From the NCBI GenBank assembly GCA_036388855.1, contig DASVRA010000004.1, forward strand, positions 18,885 through 82,884: a stretch of DNA of 64,000 nt, in the 5' to 3' direction. The stretch comes from DASVRA01 sp036388855. GTDB taxonomy: Bacteria; Pseudomonadota; Alphaproteobacteria; Caulobacterales; Caulobacteraceae. The notes below the pieces were generated by a model that saw only the letters and a list, made by a program, of their open reading frames with translations, did no database searches and was not told the DNA's origin. The translations under genes were made by a program, and so were the position numbers. Shown here piece after piece: positions 42,224 to 50,243 of this stretch (positions within the stretch are counted from its first letter, which is position 1; each line of letters begins with the position of its first letter).

Positions 42224-43230
42224 TTCAGGCTGTCCAGGTAGGCGACCAGCGCGTTCAGGTCGGACGACGAAAGCGAGACGGCGGGCATGTTGGTGCCAGG
42301 CTTGATCCCCTGCGGGTCGGCGATCCAGGCGGCGAGCGAGCCGCGGCTGTAGGGCAGGGTTCCGGCCGCCAGCGACGGGCGGCTGGCGACATGGGTCAGC
42401 GTCGGCCCGACCTGGCCGCCGGCCTCGGTGCCGGCGATCTGGTGGCAGGCGCCGCAGGCGCCGGACTCGAACACCTGCTGGCCTTGCACCCGCAGCGCGT
42501 CCGCCGGCTGGAGCGCCGGCTGCAGCTGGTGCGCCTTCCAGGCGGCGAACTGCGCGGGGCTCTCGGCGGTGACGTGCAGCGCCATATGGGCGTGCTGCAG
42601 GCCGCAGAACTCGGCGCACTGGCCGCGGTAGCGGCCGGCGCGGCGCGGGGTGATCACGGCCTCGCCCTTGCGCCCGGGGATCAGGTCCTGCTTGCCGGCC
42701 AGATTCGGGATCCAGAAGCTGTGGATCACATCGTTGGAGCGCAGCTCGATCATCGCCGCCCGTCCCACGGGCAGGTGCAGTTCGTTGGCGGTGGTGACGT
42801 TCTGGCTCGGGTCCGTCTCGAGGTATTCAATCTTCCACCAGAACTGGTTGGCGGTGACGCGGATGTGCTGGGCGTTCTGCGCCGCCGCGTGGGCCAGCTG
42901 CCGGTCGACCAGGAACGTCGCCGCTGTCAGCACCGACAGCCCGAGCACGATCAGTCCGGCCCAACCCGCCAGCGTGGTCTGCAGCTTGCGGTCATGGCTC
43001 TGGTTCGGGTCCACCGGCTCGAAGCCCAGCCGCCGCCGCGCCCGCCACATCGCCCAGGCCAGGAAGCCCAGCACCAGCAGGTACATGACGCCGCAGATGA
43101 CCAGCATCAGCCGCCAGATCACGTCGATCCGCTCGGCCTGGTAGCCCTGCGGCTCCAAAGTTGTTTGAAAGCCCTGGCAGCCGGCCAGGCCCAGCAGGAG
43201 GATCAGGGCGGCGGCGCGCCCCAGCCTCAT
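42220..43230 (-). CDS. ctaC: Cytochrome c oxidase subunit II fused to cytochrome c (caa3 type), lipoprotein
   Basis: 336 residues. N-terminal lipobox LLLGLAGC (Cys18) predicts lipid anchoring; two membrane helices follow (LVICGVMYLLVLGFLAWAM and AGLIVLGLSVLTAATFLV). The CuA domain carries QCAEFCGLQHAHM with the Cys/Cys/His/Met ligands and SNDVIHSFWIPNLAGKQD. A C-terminal cytochrome c domain has the haem motif CGACHQ and axial Met in GTNMPAVSL. This fusion defines caa3 oxidases, which can take electrons directly from a soluble cytochrome. ATG 43230 overlaps the upstream stop. Confidence 0.94.
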   Translation of the reverse strand: MRLGRAAALILLLGLAGCQGFQTTLEPQGYQAERIDVIWRLMLVICGVMYLLVLGFLAWAMWRARRRLGFEPVDPNQSHDRKLQTTLAGWAGLIVLGLSVLTAATFLVDRQLAHAAAQNAQHIRVTANQFWWKIEYLETDPSQNVTTANELHLPVGRAAMIELRSNDVIHSFWIPNLAGKQDLIPGRKGEAVITPRRAGRYRGQCAEFCGLQHAHMALHVTAESPAQFAAWKAHQLQPALQPADALRVQGQQVFESGACGACHQIAGTEAGGQVGPTLTHVASRPSLAAGTLPYSRGSLAAWIADPQGIKPGTNMPAVSLSSSDLNALVAYLDSLK

Positions 43231-43793
43231 TGCGCCGGCACCTGCACGGCCGCCGGGTCGCTCGGCGTCGGCCGCTGCGCGTTTTCCTGGTTCCTTGGCG
43301 TCGTGCTCTGCATGTCGTCCGTGCGCGCTGAGGTCGCGTCCTTGGGCGCGTTGGCCGAGAGCGTGCGGACGTAGGCGGCGATCTCCCAAATCTGCGCGTC
43401 GGGGATCTTGGCGCGGAACGAGGGCATGCCGTTGGGGCGGCCCTGCACGATGGTGGCGTGGATCTGCTCCATGCTGGAGCCGTAGCGCCACACGTCGTCC
43501 ATCAACGCCGGGCCGATCCCGCCCCCGCCGTTGAAGTGGCAGCCGGAGCAATTGTACCACTGGTAGTACTTCTGCCCTTGGCTGATGTGGAAGGCGTTGC
43601 CCTCGTACATCTGCGCGCGCGGGTCGGGCGGCGGCGGCGCGGGGGCGCCCGCGTAGAGGTCAGTCAAGGTGATGTCGCCGGGGCCGGTCTGCGGCCGGGG
43701 CGCGCCCTGCAGCTGCCGCTCCTCCCGCTCGCAGGCGGTGAGCAGCAGCAGGCCTAGCAGCGCGGCGCTAGCGGCGCGGAAGCGCGAAGACAT
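43227..43793 (-). CDS. Lipoprotein cytochrome c (probable alcohol dehydrogenase acceptor)
   Basis: 188 residues. Lipobox LLLLTAC (Cys20) gives an N-terminal lipid anchor; haem motif CSGCH in YNCSGCHFNGGGGIGP with a candidate axial Met in GMPSFRAKI. The C-terminus is a disordered Gln/Thr/Pro tail. It immediately follows the PQQ dehydrogenase gene (26-base overlap) and precedes the oxidase genes, which is the position of the XoxG/cytochrome cL-type acceptor. Function as acceptor is inferred. Confidence 0.88.
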   Translation of the reverse strand: MSSRFRAASAALLGLLLLTACEREERQLQGAPRPQTGPGDITLTDLYAGAPAPPPPDPRAQMYEGNAFHISQGQKYYQWYNCSGCHFNGGGGIGPALMDDVWRYGSSMEQIHATIVQGRPNGMPSFRAKIPDAQIWEIAAYVRTLSANAPKDATSARTDDMQSTTPRNQENAQRPTPSDPAAVQVPAQ

Positions 43794-45639
43794 AGAGCGT
43801 CCCCCCCGGCTCGGACTTCTGCTTCAGGTCGGGCACCGCACCGACGAACCCCAGCGCGGCGGTCGGGTCGCGTGGGTCGAGGTTGCCCGAGACGATCGCC
43901 CCGGCCCAGCCGCCCACCCCCGACAGCACCGCCACGTACTGGCGCTTGTCAGGCCCCCAGTAGCTGACCGGCTGGCCGATGATGCCGCTGGAGGTCTTGA
44001 ACCGCCACAGCAGCTTGCCGGTGCGCGCGTCCACGGCTTTGAACCACCCGTCCATGGTCCCGTAGAAGACGATGTCGCCGCCGGTGGTCAGGGCGCCGGA
44101 CCACACCGGCAGGTCCTCGTTGATCCGCCACACCGGCTTGCGCCGCAGCGGGTCCCAGGCGGTGAACTCGCCGCGATGGCCGTCCCCCGGCGCCGCCTTC
44201 ATCCGCACGTTGGCGCCGACGTAAGGCGTGCCGGCGATGTAGTTGGCCTCAAGGCTCTGCCAATCGGCGCAGATGTGGTTGTGCGGAATGTAGAGCAGCC
44301 CCGTGCGCGGCGAGAAGGCCGAGGGGTTCCAGTCCTTCAGCCCCGGCGGCGCGGGGCAGATGTCGCGCACCACCTTGCCGACCTTGGGCTCTTTCGCGGG
44401 ATTGTAGCGGATGCGCCCGGTCTTCAGGTCCACGCCGTTGCTGGCGTTCACCGAGCCTGGCGAGCCGTAGACGTCAGCCGAGAGCACCTGCCCGGTCTGC
44501 CGATCGAGGATGTAGAGGTAGCCGGGCCGTCCGGGGTGGGCGATGACCTTCCGCATCCGCCCGCCAATTGGCATGTCGAGCAGCACCAGCTCGTTGATGT
44601 TGTCGTGGTCGTGCAGGTCGTGCGGCGAGACCTGGTAGTACCAGCGCGCCTGACCGGTGTCGGCGTCGCGGGCGAAGATGCCGGTGGTGTATTTGTTGTC
44701 GCCCGGCCGCTGGTCGGGGTTCCAGGGCCCAGGGTTGCCGGTGCCGTAGTAGATCAGGTTCAGGTCCGGGTCGTAGCTGATCCAGCCCCAGACCGTGCCG
44801 CCGCCGATCTTCCAGGCCTCCGGCGGCCAGGTCTTCACCCCCAGGTCCTTGCCCCGGTCGCTGGCGTAGAACGGATGGAAGTTCGGCCCGATCAGCACGT
44901 CCTTGTCAGGGCCGGTGTTGTAGGCCTTCCAGGCGATCTTGCCGCTGCCCGCGTCCAGCGCGGTGATCCAGCCGCGCACCCCGAACTCCCCGCCCGAGTT
45001 GCCGACCAGCACCTTCCCCTTCACCACCAGGGGGGCCATGGTGATGGACTCGCCCTTGTTGATGTCGCCGAGCTTGGTCTTCCAGACCTCCTTGCCCGAC
45101 TTGGCGTCGACCGCGACGGTGTTGCCGTCCAGCGTGTTGTAGTAAATCCGCCCGTTCCAGAACATCGCGCCGCGGTTCACCACGTCGCAGCAAGCCACTC
45201 CCTGCGCCGCCGCCACGGGCTTGGGCCGGTACTTCCACTTCACCGGCGCTCCGGGCTTGGTCAGGTCGAGCGCCCAGAGGTCGTTGGGGTAGGGCCCCAC
45301 GATGTACATGGTGTTGTTCACCACCAGCGGCGCCGCCTCGTGCCCCCGGCTGACCCCGGTGGAGAAGGTGAAGGCGACCTGCAGCTTGCCGACGTTAGCG
45401 GCGGTGATCTGGTTCAGTGCGGTGTAGCGGGTGGAGGCGTAGTTCTTCGCCGGCATCAGCCACTGGCCGTCATCGCGCCCCGCGGCGGACGCGGCGGGAA
45501 TGGCCTTGGCGGTCTGCGGCGGCGCTGCCGGGCGGCGCGGCGGCGGCGGAGCGGCGGCGATCAGAGGCGCGGCGGCGAGCGCCACTAGGCCGATGCGGAC
45601 TCTACGTCCCCGCAGGGCAGCCCCACCCGCGTCGATCAT
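43768..45639 (-). CDS. PQQ-dependent alcohol dehydrogenase, predicted lanthanide type
   Basis: 623-residue periplasmic quinoprotein of the methanol/ethanol dehydrogenase family, oxidising alcohols and reducing a cytochrome c. Signal segment about 14-30. The vicinal disulfide Cys150-Cys151 (GVACCDVV) over PQQ, tryptophan-docking repeats, and metal ligand candidates Glu197 and Asn302 (YGTGNPGPWN) are present. The catalytic Asp344 is followed two residues later by Asp346 (HDHDNINE), the extra carboxylate that marks lanthanide-using XoxF, ExaF and PedH; calcium enzymes have Ala or Ser there. Substrate (methanol, ethanol or another alcohol) not determinable. A weak candidate promoter (ctgcaa/acgcta, 45667-45694 minus) lies upstream. 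Confidence 0.92.
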   Translation of the reverse strand: MIDAGGAALRGRRVRIGLVALAAAPLIAAAPPPPRRPAAPPQTAKAIPAASAAGRDDGQWLMPAKNYASTRYTALNQITAANVGKLQVAFTFSTGVSRGHEAAPLVVNNTMYIVGPYPNDLWALDLTKPGAPVKWKYRPKPVAAAQGVACCDVVNRGAMFWNGRIYYNTLDGNTVAVDAKSGKEVWKTKLGDINKGESITMAPLVVKGKVLVGNSGGEFGVRGWITALDAGSGKIAWKAYNTGPDKDVLIGPNFHPFYASDRGKDLGVKTWPPEAWKIGGGTVWGWISYDPDLNLIYYGTGNPGPWNPDQRPGDNKYTTGIFARDADTGQARWYYQVSPHDLHDHDNINELVLLDMPIGGRMRKVIAHPGRPGYLYILDRQTGQVLSADVYGSPGSVNASNGVDLKTGRIRYNPAKEPKVGKVVRDICPAPPGLKDWNPSAFSPRTGLLYIPHNHICADWQSLEANYIAGTPYVGANVRMKAAPGDGHRGEFTAWDPLRRKPVWRINEDLPVWSGALTTGGDIVFYGTMDGWFKAVDARTGKLLWRFKTSSGIIGQPVSYWGPDKRQYVAVLSGVGGWAGAIVSGNLDPRDPTAALGFVGAVPDLKQKSEPGGTLYVFALPRR

Positions 45640-45722
45640 CCGAACCCCGCGAAATCAGCCACGGTCACGCTACACCCGATAACAGAGGCTGCAATAGCTA
45701 TCTGGCGTAACGCCGGTGTGGC

Positions 45723-46082
45723 TCAGCGGCCGGGCCACTGCTTGTCCAGCGACCTGATCAGGTCGTCCGCCTCGTCGGGGTTCATCTTCCGCAGCAGGGC
45801 GTCGAGCTTGGCCTCCATGCGCTCGTCGTCGCCGCGGCTGCCCGGAGAGCCGGCGTAGTAAAGGAAGGCGAGGCCGGCGATCTGCCAGCACAGCTGCAGG
45901 AACTCCGACTGCCAGTTCTCGAAGGTGTCCCGGCCCATCTCCATCAGGTAGTCGTGGACCTGCGGCGCCTGGCCGTGCTGAGTGGCTTCGCCGACGAAGG
46001 CGTACCAGCCGAACAGCCAGTGCAGGCCGAGCGTGATCAGGAAGAACGCCCCGGTCACCCAGAGGAAGGAGTATCGCTTCAT
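45723..46082 (-). CDS. DUF6766 family membrane protein
   Basis: 119 residues from ATG 46082. Starts MKRYSFLWVTGAFFLITLGLHWLFGWYAFV, one clear membrane helix, then WQSEFLQLCWQIAGLAFLYYAGSP, a second one, and a charged C-terminus with MNPDEADDLIRSLDKQWPG. The start is characteristic of the DUF6766 group; no function is known. Divergent from glutathione peroxidase. It precedes the PQQ operon on the same strand with an 83-base gap that holds a GGCGT-A-ACGCC palindrome (45704-45714). Confidence 0.8.
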   Translation of the reverse strand: MKRYSFLWVTGAFFLITLGLHWLFGWYAFVGEATQHGQAPQVHDYLMEMGRDTFENWQSEFLQLCWQIAGLAFLYYAGSPGSRGDDERMEAKLDALLRKMNPDEADDLIRSLDKQWPGR

Positions 46083-46199
46083 CGCGCCAACCTTTGTTGC
46101 TGCTGAAGAAGAACGCCGTGCTACGGCCAAGGTTCAGCGGGCGCGGTCTGGAGCCGACCGGCGCTTGCGCAAACCGCGCCGCCCCGTCAGTAGACTCCC

Positions 46200-46682
46200 A
46201 TGGCCGAGACCGCCCACGACTTCGAGTTCACCGCCATCGACGGCGCTCCGCTGCCGCTCTCGAAGTTCAAGGGCAAGGCGGTGCTGGTGGTGAACACCGC
46301 CTCCGAATGCGGGCTGACGCCTCAGTATGACGGCCTGGAGCGGCTCTGGCGCGACTACCGCGACCGCGGCCTAGTGGTGCTGGGCGTTCCCTCCAACGAC
46401 TTCGGCGCGCAGGAGCCAGGCACGGAAGCCCAGATCCAGGACTTCTGCCGCACCAGCTTCGGCGTAGACTTCCCGATGACCGCCAAGGCCGTGGTAAAGG
46501 GCGAGGCCGCCCACCCCTTCTACAGCTGGGCCAGGGAGCGCCTCGGCGAATCCGGCGAACCCCGCTGGAACTTCCATAAGATCCTGATCGGCAAGGACGG
46601 CGAACCCGTCGCCGGCATCGGCTCGCGCACCGAACCCACGGCGCCGGAGGTGATCGAGGCGGTGGAGCGGGCGCTGGGCTAG
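46200..46682 (+). CDS. Glutathione peroxidase-family thiol peroxidase
   Basis: 160 residues. Catalytic tetrad: Cys in VNTASECGLTPQYDGL, Gln in DFGAQEPG, Trp and Asn in RWNFHKILIG. Reduces hydrogen peroxide and organic hydroperoxides with glutathione or, more often in bacteria, thioredoxin. No signal peptide. ATG 46200 is the only sensible start. An imperfect GC hairpin follows the stop (about 46682-46714). Confidence 0.93.
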   Translation: MAETAHDFEFTAIDGAPLPLSKFKGKAVLVVNTASECGLTPQYDGLERLWRDYRDRGLVVLGVPSNDFGAQEPGTEAQIQDFCRTSFGVDFPMTAKAVVKGEAAHPFYSWARERLGESGEPRWNFHKILIGKDGEPVAGIGSRTEPTAPEVIEAVERALG

Positions 46683-46894
46683 GCCGCGCCCCGCCGCTCC
46701 AACAGGCGGGTGGCCTGTGGGCAGCGCGAAATCAGGCGCGCCATCAGCATGATCGTGGGCTGACTCCCCTGCCTTTGTCGTCAAATGTGCCTAGGGCCAA
46801 GGTTGAATGATCCCGGCCACGCCCGGCTTTCCGCCTCGCGCCTCAATGGCTAGGCTGGAAAACAAACGGAAACACGAGGAGCTTTCCCGCCCCC

Positions 46895-48472
46895 ATGAGC
46901 CGTCCCTTCAACCCCCAATCCTACCGCGGGACGGTGTTCGTCCGGCTGATCGAGGCGCGTGCGCGCTTCGGGGGCGACAGGGAGATCGTAGAGGACCACC
47001 AGCGTCAGCCGCTCACCTACACTGGCTTGGTTCGCGCCGCCTTCGCGCTCGGCCGCAAGATCGCGGGCATGACCGAGCGGGAGGAGCACGTCGGCATCCT
47101 GCTGCCCTCCAGCGTCGGCGCCGTGGCCGCGTTCTTCGCCATCCATGCGGTGGGGCGCACGCCGGTGATGCTCAACTTCACCTCCGGCCTGCGCAACCTG
47201 CGCGCCGCCTGCGCCGCGGGGCGGGTGAAGCGCATCCTCACCTCGCGCCGCTTCGTCGCCCAGGGGCGGCTGGAGGAGCTGACCGAGGCGCTGGGCGAGA
47301 CGTTGGAGATCGTCTGGCTGGAGGACGTGCGCAAATCCATCGGGACCGCCGACCGCGTCTTTGCGCTCATCGCCTCGGCCTTCCCCAAGCTGTTCAGCGC
47401 CAAGGCCTCGCCGGACGACATCGGGGTGATCCTGTTCACCTCCGGCAGCTTCGGCGCGCCCAAGCCGGTGGTGCTGACCCACGCCAACCTGCTGGCCAAC
47501 GGCGAGCAGGTCTACGCCCACATCGACCTCGACCCAGACTGGGTGTTCTTCAATCCCCTGCCCGTGTTCCACTCCTTCGGCCTGATCGCCGGGATCATGC
47601 TGCCGATCCTGCATGGCATGAAGGTGGTGGAGTACCCCTCCCCGCTCCACACCAAGACGATCCCGCCCCTGGTCAAGGAGACCGGCGCGGCGGTGCTGCT
47701 CGCCACCGACACCTTCATCAACCAGTACGCCCGCGCCTCCGAGGGCGACGACCTCGCCCGCTTGAAGTTCGTGGTCTGCGGCGCCGAGCGGGTGCGCCCG
47801 GAAACCCACGACCTGCTGCGCGAGCGCTTCGGCGTGATGCTGGTCGAGGGCTACGGTGTAACCGAAACCTCGCCGGTGATTTCGGTCAACCAGCCCGAGG
47901 ACAACCACCCGGGCACGGCGGGGCGCCTGCTGCCCGGCGTCGAGGCGCGGCTGGAGCCGGTGGAGGGCATTACCCGCGGCGGACGGCTGTTCGTGCGGGG
48001 CCCGAACGTTATGGCCGGCTACCTGTCACCCGCCGGCGAACTGGAGCCCCCGCCTGGCGGCTGGCACGACACCGGAGACATCGTCGAGATAGATGGCGAA
48101 GGGTTGGTGCGCATCCTCGGCCGCGCCAAGCGCTTCGCCAAGATCGGCGGGGAGATGGTCTCGCTGGCGGCGGTGGAGGAGATGGTCTGCGGACTGTGGC
48201 CGAACGAGCGCCACGCGGTGGTTTCGGTCGCGGACCCCCGCAAGGGCGAGAAGCTGGTGCTGGTCAGCGATCATAAGGGCCTGAACCTGGCCGACCTCCA
48301 GGCCCATGCCCGTGCCGCCGGGGCGCCTGAAATCGCGGTGCCCAGGAGCGTTGTGCGTGTCCTCGAACTCCCAGTGCTCGGCACCGGCAAGACCGACTAC
48401 GTCGCGCTTCAGCGGATCGCGGAAGCGGAGGAACGCGGCGAACCGGTGGCGAGGGCCTGGGGCCGGCGCTAG
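46895..48472 (+). CDS. AMP-forming acyl-CoA/acyl-ACP synthetase (Aas-like)
   Basis: 525 residues. The ATP loop LFTSGSFGAPKPVVLTH keeps the essential Lys though Phe replaces Thr; A5 motif GYGVTETSPVIS; adenylate block WHDTGDIVEID and hinge ILGRAKRFAKIGGEMVSL. Closest in layout to the acyl-ACP synthetase half of bifunctional Aas (phospholipid repair), but no acyltransferase domain is attached. It probably activates free fatty acids to CoA or ACP thioesters. The weak ribosome site (GAGGAG 13 bases upstream of ATG) leaves the start slightly unsure. Convergent with lpd, four-base overlap. Confidence 0.82.
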   Translation: MSRPFNPQSYRGTVFVRLIEARARFGGDREIVEDHQRQPLTYTGLVRAAFALGRKIAGMTEREEHVGILLPSSVGAVAAFFAIHAVGRTPVMLNFTSGLRNLRAACAAGRVKRILTSRRFVAQGRLEELTEALGETLEIVWLEDVRKSIGTADRVFALIASAFPKLFSAKASPDDIGVILFTSGSFGAPKPVVLTHANLLANGEQVYAHIDLDPDWVFFNPLPVFHSFGLIAGIMLPILHGMKVVEYPSPLHTKTIPPLVKETGAAVLLATDTFINQYARASEGDDLARLKFVVCGAERVRPETHDLLRERFGVMLVEGYGVTETSPVISVNQPEDNHPGTAGRLLPGVEARLEPVEGITRGGRLFVRGPNVMAGYLSPAGELEPPPGGWHDTGDIVEIDGEGLVRILGRAKRFAKIGGEMVSLAAVEEMVCGLWPNERHAVVSVADPRKGEKLVLVSDHKGLNLADLQAHARAAGAPEIAVPRSVVRVLELPVLGTGKTDYVALQRIAEAEERGEPVARAWGRR

Positions 48473-49869
48473 ATGTGCAGCGCCCGCCCATAAGCATCCA
48501 GCACGGACTCGTGCATCGCTTCGCTCATCGTCGGGTGCGGGAACACCGTGGCCATCAGCTCGGCCTCGGTCGCTTCCAGCGTCATCGCCAGCGCGTAGCC
48601 CTGGATCATCTCGGTGACCTCGGCGCCGATCATGTGCGCGCCGATCAGCGCTCCCGTCTTGGCGTCGAACACCGTCTTGACGAAGCCTTCGGTGTGGCCG
48701 GACGCGATCGCCTTGCCGTTCACCCGCAGCGGGAAGCGGCCGACCTTCACCTCGCGCCCGCCCTCCTTCGCCTGCGCCTCGGTCAGGCCAACCGAGGCGA
48801 CCTGCGGATCGGAATAGGTGCAGCCGGGGATCGGCGAGGTCAGGTTCGCCGGCTTCTGCCCGGCGATGTGCTCGACGCAGTGGATGCCCTCGTGGCTGGC
48901 CTTGTGCGCCAGCCACGGCGGCCCGGCGATGTCACCGATGGCGTAGAGGCCGGGCACGCCGGTCGCGCAATGCTCGTCGATGACGACGTGGGTGCGGTCG
49001 ACTTTCACGCCGAGCGCCTCCAGCCCCAGCCCCTCGGTGTTGCCGACGATGCCGACCGCGACGATGGCGGCTTCCGCCTGCAACATCTCGGCCTTGCCGC
49101 CTGCCTCCAGTTCCACTGAAACGCCGTCCTTGCCCTTGGTCAGCTTGTTGACCTTGGCCCCGACGCGGAACTTCAGGCCCCGTCGCTCGAACGCCTTGTG
49201 CGCCGCGGCCGAGACCTCCGCATCCTCCACCGGCAGGATCCGGTCGAGCGCTTCGATCACCGTGACCTCCGCGCCCAGCGCCCGGTAGAAGCTCGCGAAC
49301 TCGATGCCGATGGCGCCCGAGCCGACCACGATCAGCGACTTCGGCGCGGCCTTGGGCACCATGGCCTCGCGGTAGGTCCAGACCCGCTCCCCGTCCGGCT
49401 CCAGCCCGATCTGCGGGATCGTGCGCGCGCGGGCGCCGGTGGCCAGGATCACGTGCTTGGCTTGGACCGAGCGCGTCCCGCCCGCCTTCAGTTCGACGAC
49501 CACCTTGGGCGCGGTCGAGCCCTTCTCCAGCCGCGCACTGCCCTCGATCACCTCGATCTTGTTCTTCTTCATCAGGAAGCCGACGCCGCTGTTCAGCTGC
49601 TTGGCCACCTTGCGCGAGCGCTCCACCACCTTGCCGAAGTCGAACGCCCGCCCCTGCGCCGACAGCCCGTAGTCGCCGAGGTGCCCCAGCCGCTCGTAGG
49701 CCTCCCCCGACGCCAGCAGCGCCTTGGTCGGGATGCACCCCCAGTTCAGGCAGACGCCCCCCAGGTTCTCCCGCTCGACGATCGCCGTCTTCATCCCGAG
49801 TTGCGCGGCCCGGATGGCGGCGACATAGCCGCCGGGCCCGGCGCCGATGACGATGAGGTCGAAGTCCAT
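48469..49869 (-). CDS. lpd: Dihydrolipoyl dehydrogenase (E3)
   Basis: 466 residues. Re-oxidises the lipoyl arm of E2 in pyruvate dehydrogenase, producing NADH. N-terminal FAD fold DLIVIGAGPGGYVAAIRAAQ, redox disulfide NLGGVCLNWGCIPTK, NAD fold IVVGSGAIGIEFASFY, and C-terminal catalytic His in FPHPTMSEAMHE. Last gene of the pdh operon, four bases after the cupin gene. Confidence 0.97.
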   Translation of the reverse strand: MDFDLIVIGAGPGGYVAAIRAAQLGMKTAIVERENLGGVCLNWGCIPTKALLASGEAYERLGHLGDYGLSAQGRAFDFGKVVERSRKVAKQLNSGVGFLMKKNKIEVIEGSARLEKGSTAPKVVVELKAGGTRSVQAKHVILATGARARTIPQIGLEPDGERVWTYREAMVPKAAPKSLIVVGSGAIGIEFASFYRALGAEVTVIEALDRILPVEDAEVSAAAHKAFERRGLKFRVGAKVNKLTKGKDGVSVELEAGGKAEMLQAEAAIVAVGIVGNTEGLGLEALGVKVDRTHVVIDEHCATGVPGLYAIGDIAGPPWLAHKASHEGIHCVEHIAGQKPANLTSPIPGCTYSDPQVASVGLTEAQAKEGGREVKVGRFPLRVNGKAIASGHTEGFVKTVFDAKTGALIGAHMIGAEVTEMIQGYALAMTLEATEAELMATVFPHPTMSEAMHESVLDAYGRALHI

Positions 49870-49873
49870 GGGC

Positions 49874-50236
49874 TCAGATCTCCTCGAGCACGTCGCGGCG
49901 GCGCGGGTCGTCGGCGTCACCGGTGTTCACCAGCCCCGTGGGCTCGATCAGCATGAGCTGGACCTCACCATCGGCGGCGACGGGGCAGTGCTCCACCCCG
50001 TGCGGCACGATGATGAACTCGCCGGGCTCAACGACCTCGTCGCGGTCGCGGAAGCGCATGGTCAGCCGCCCCTTGGTGACCAGGAACAGCTCGTCCTCAA
50101 CGTCGTGCTGGTGCCAGACGAACTCGCCTCGAAGCTTGACCAGCTTGACGTCGAAGTCGTTGACGCGCCCGACGACCTTGGGGTTCCATGCCTCGTCGAA
50201 CAGAGCGTGTTTGGCGGCGATGTTGACCTTGCGCAT
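49874..50236 (-). CDS. Cupin-fold protein in the pdh operon
   Basis: 120 residues. Single cupin domain: motif 1 EFVWHQHDVEDELFLVTKGRL and motif 2 VVEPGEFIIVPHGVEHCPVA with the expected His/Glu metal ligands. N-terminal VNIAAKHALFDEAWNPKVV is typical of a widespread small cupin family, function unknown. Lies between pdhC (7 bases) and lpd (4 bases), so it is expressed with the pyruvate dehydrogenase genes. Confidence 0.87.
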   Translation of the reverse strand: MRKVNIAAKHALFDEAWNPKVVGRVNDFDVKLVKLRGEFVWHQHDVEDELFLVTKGRLTMRFRDRDEVVEPGEFIIVPHGVEHCPVAADGEVQLMLIEPTGLVNTGDADDPRRRDVLEEI

Positions 50237-50243
50237 CGGCTGC

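Noticed and set aside
46682..46714. GC hairpin after glutathione peroxidase as a terminator
   Set aside because: Imperfect stem and no T-run; too weak for a separate feature.
46679..46750. Tiny minus-strand frame beginning MLMARLISRCPQAT
   Set aside because: Only 23 residues, poor ribosome-site spacing, and overlaps the glutathione peroxidase stop; not enough to call a gene.
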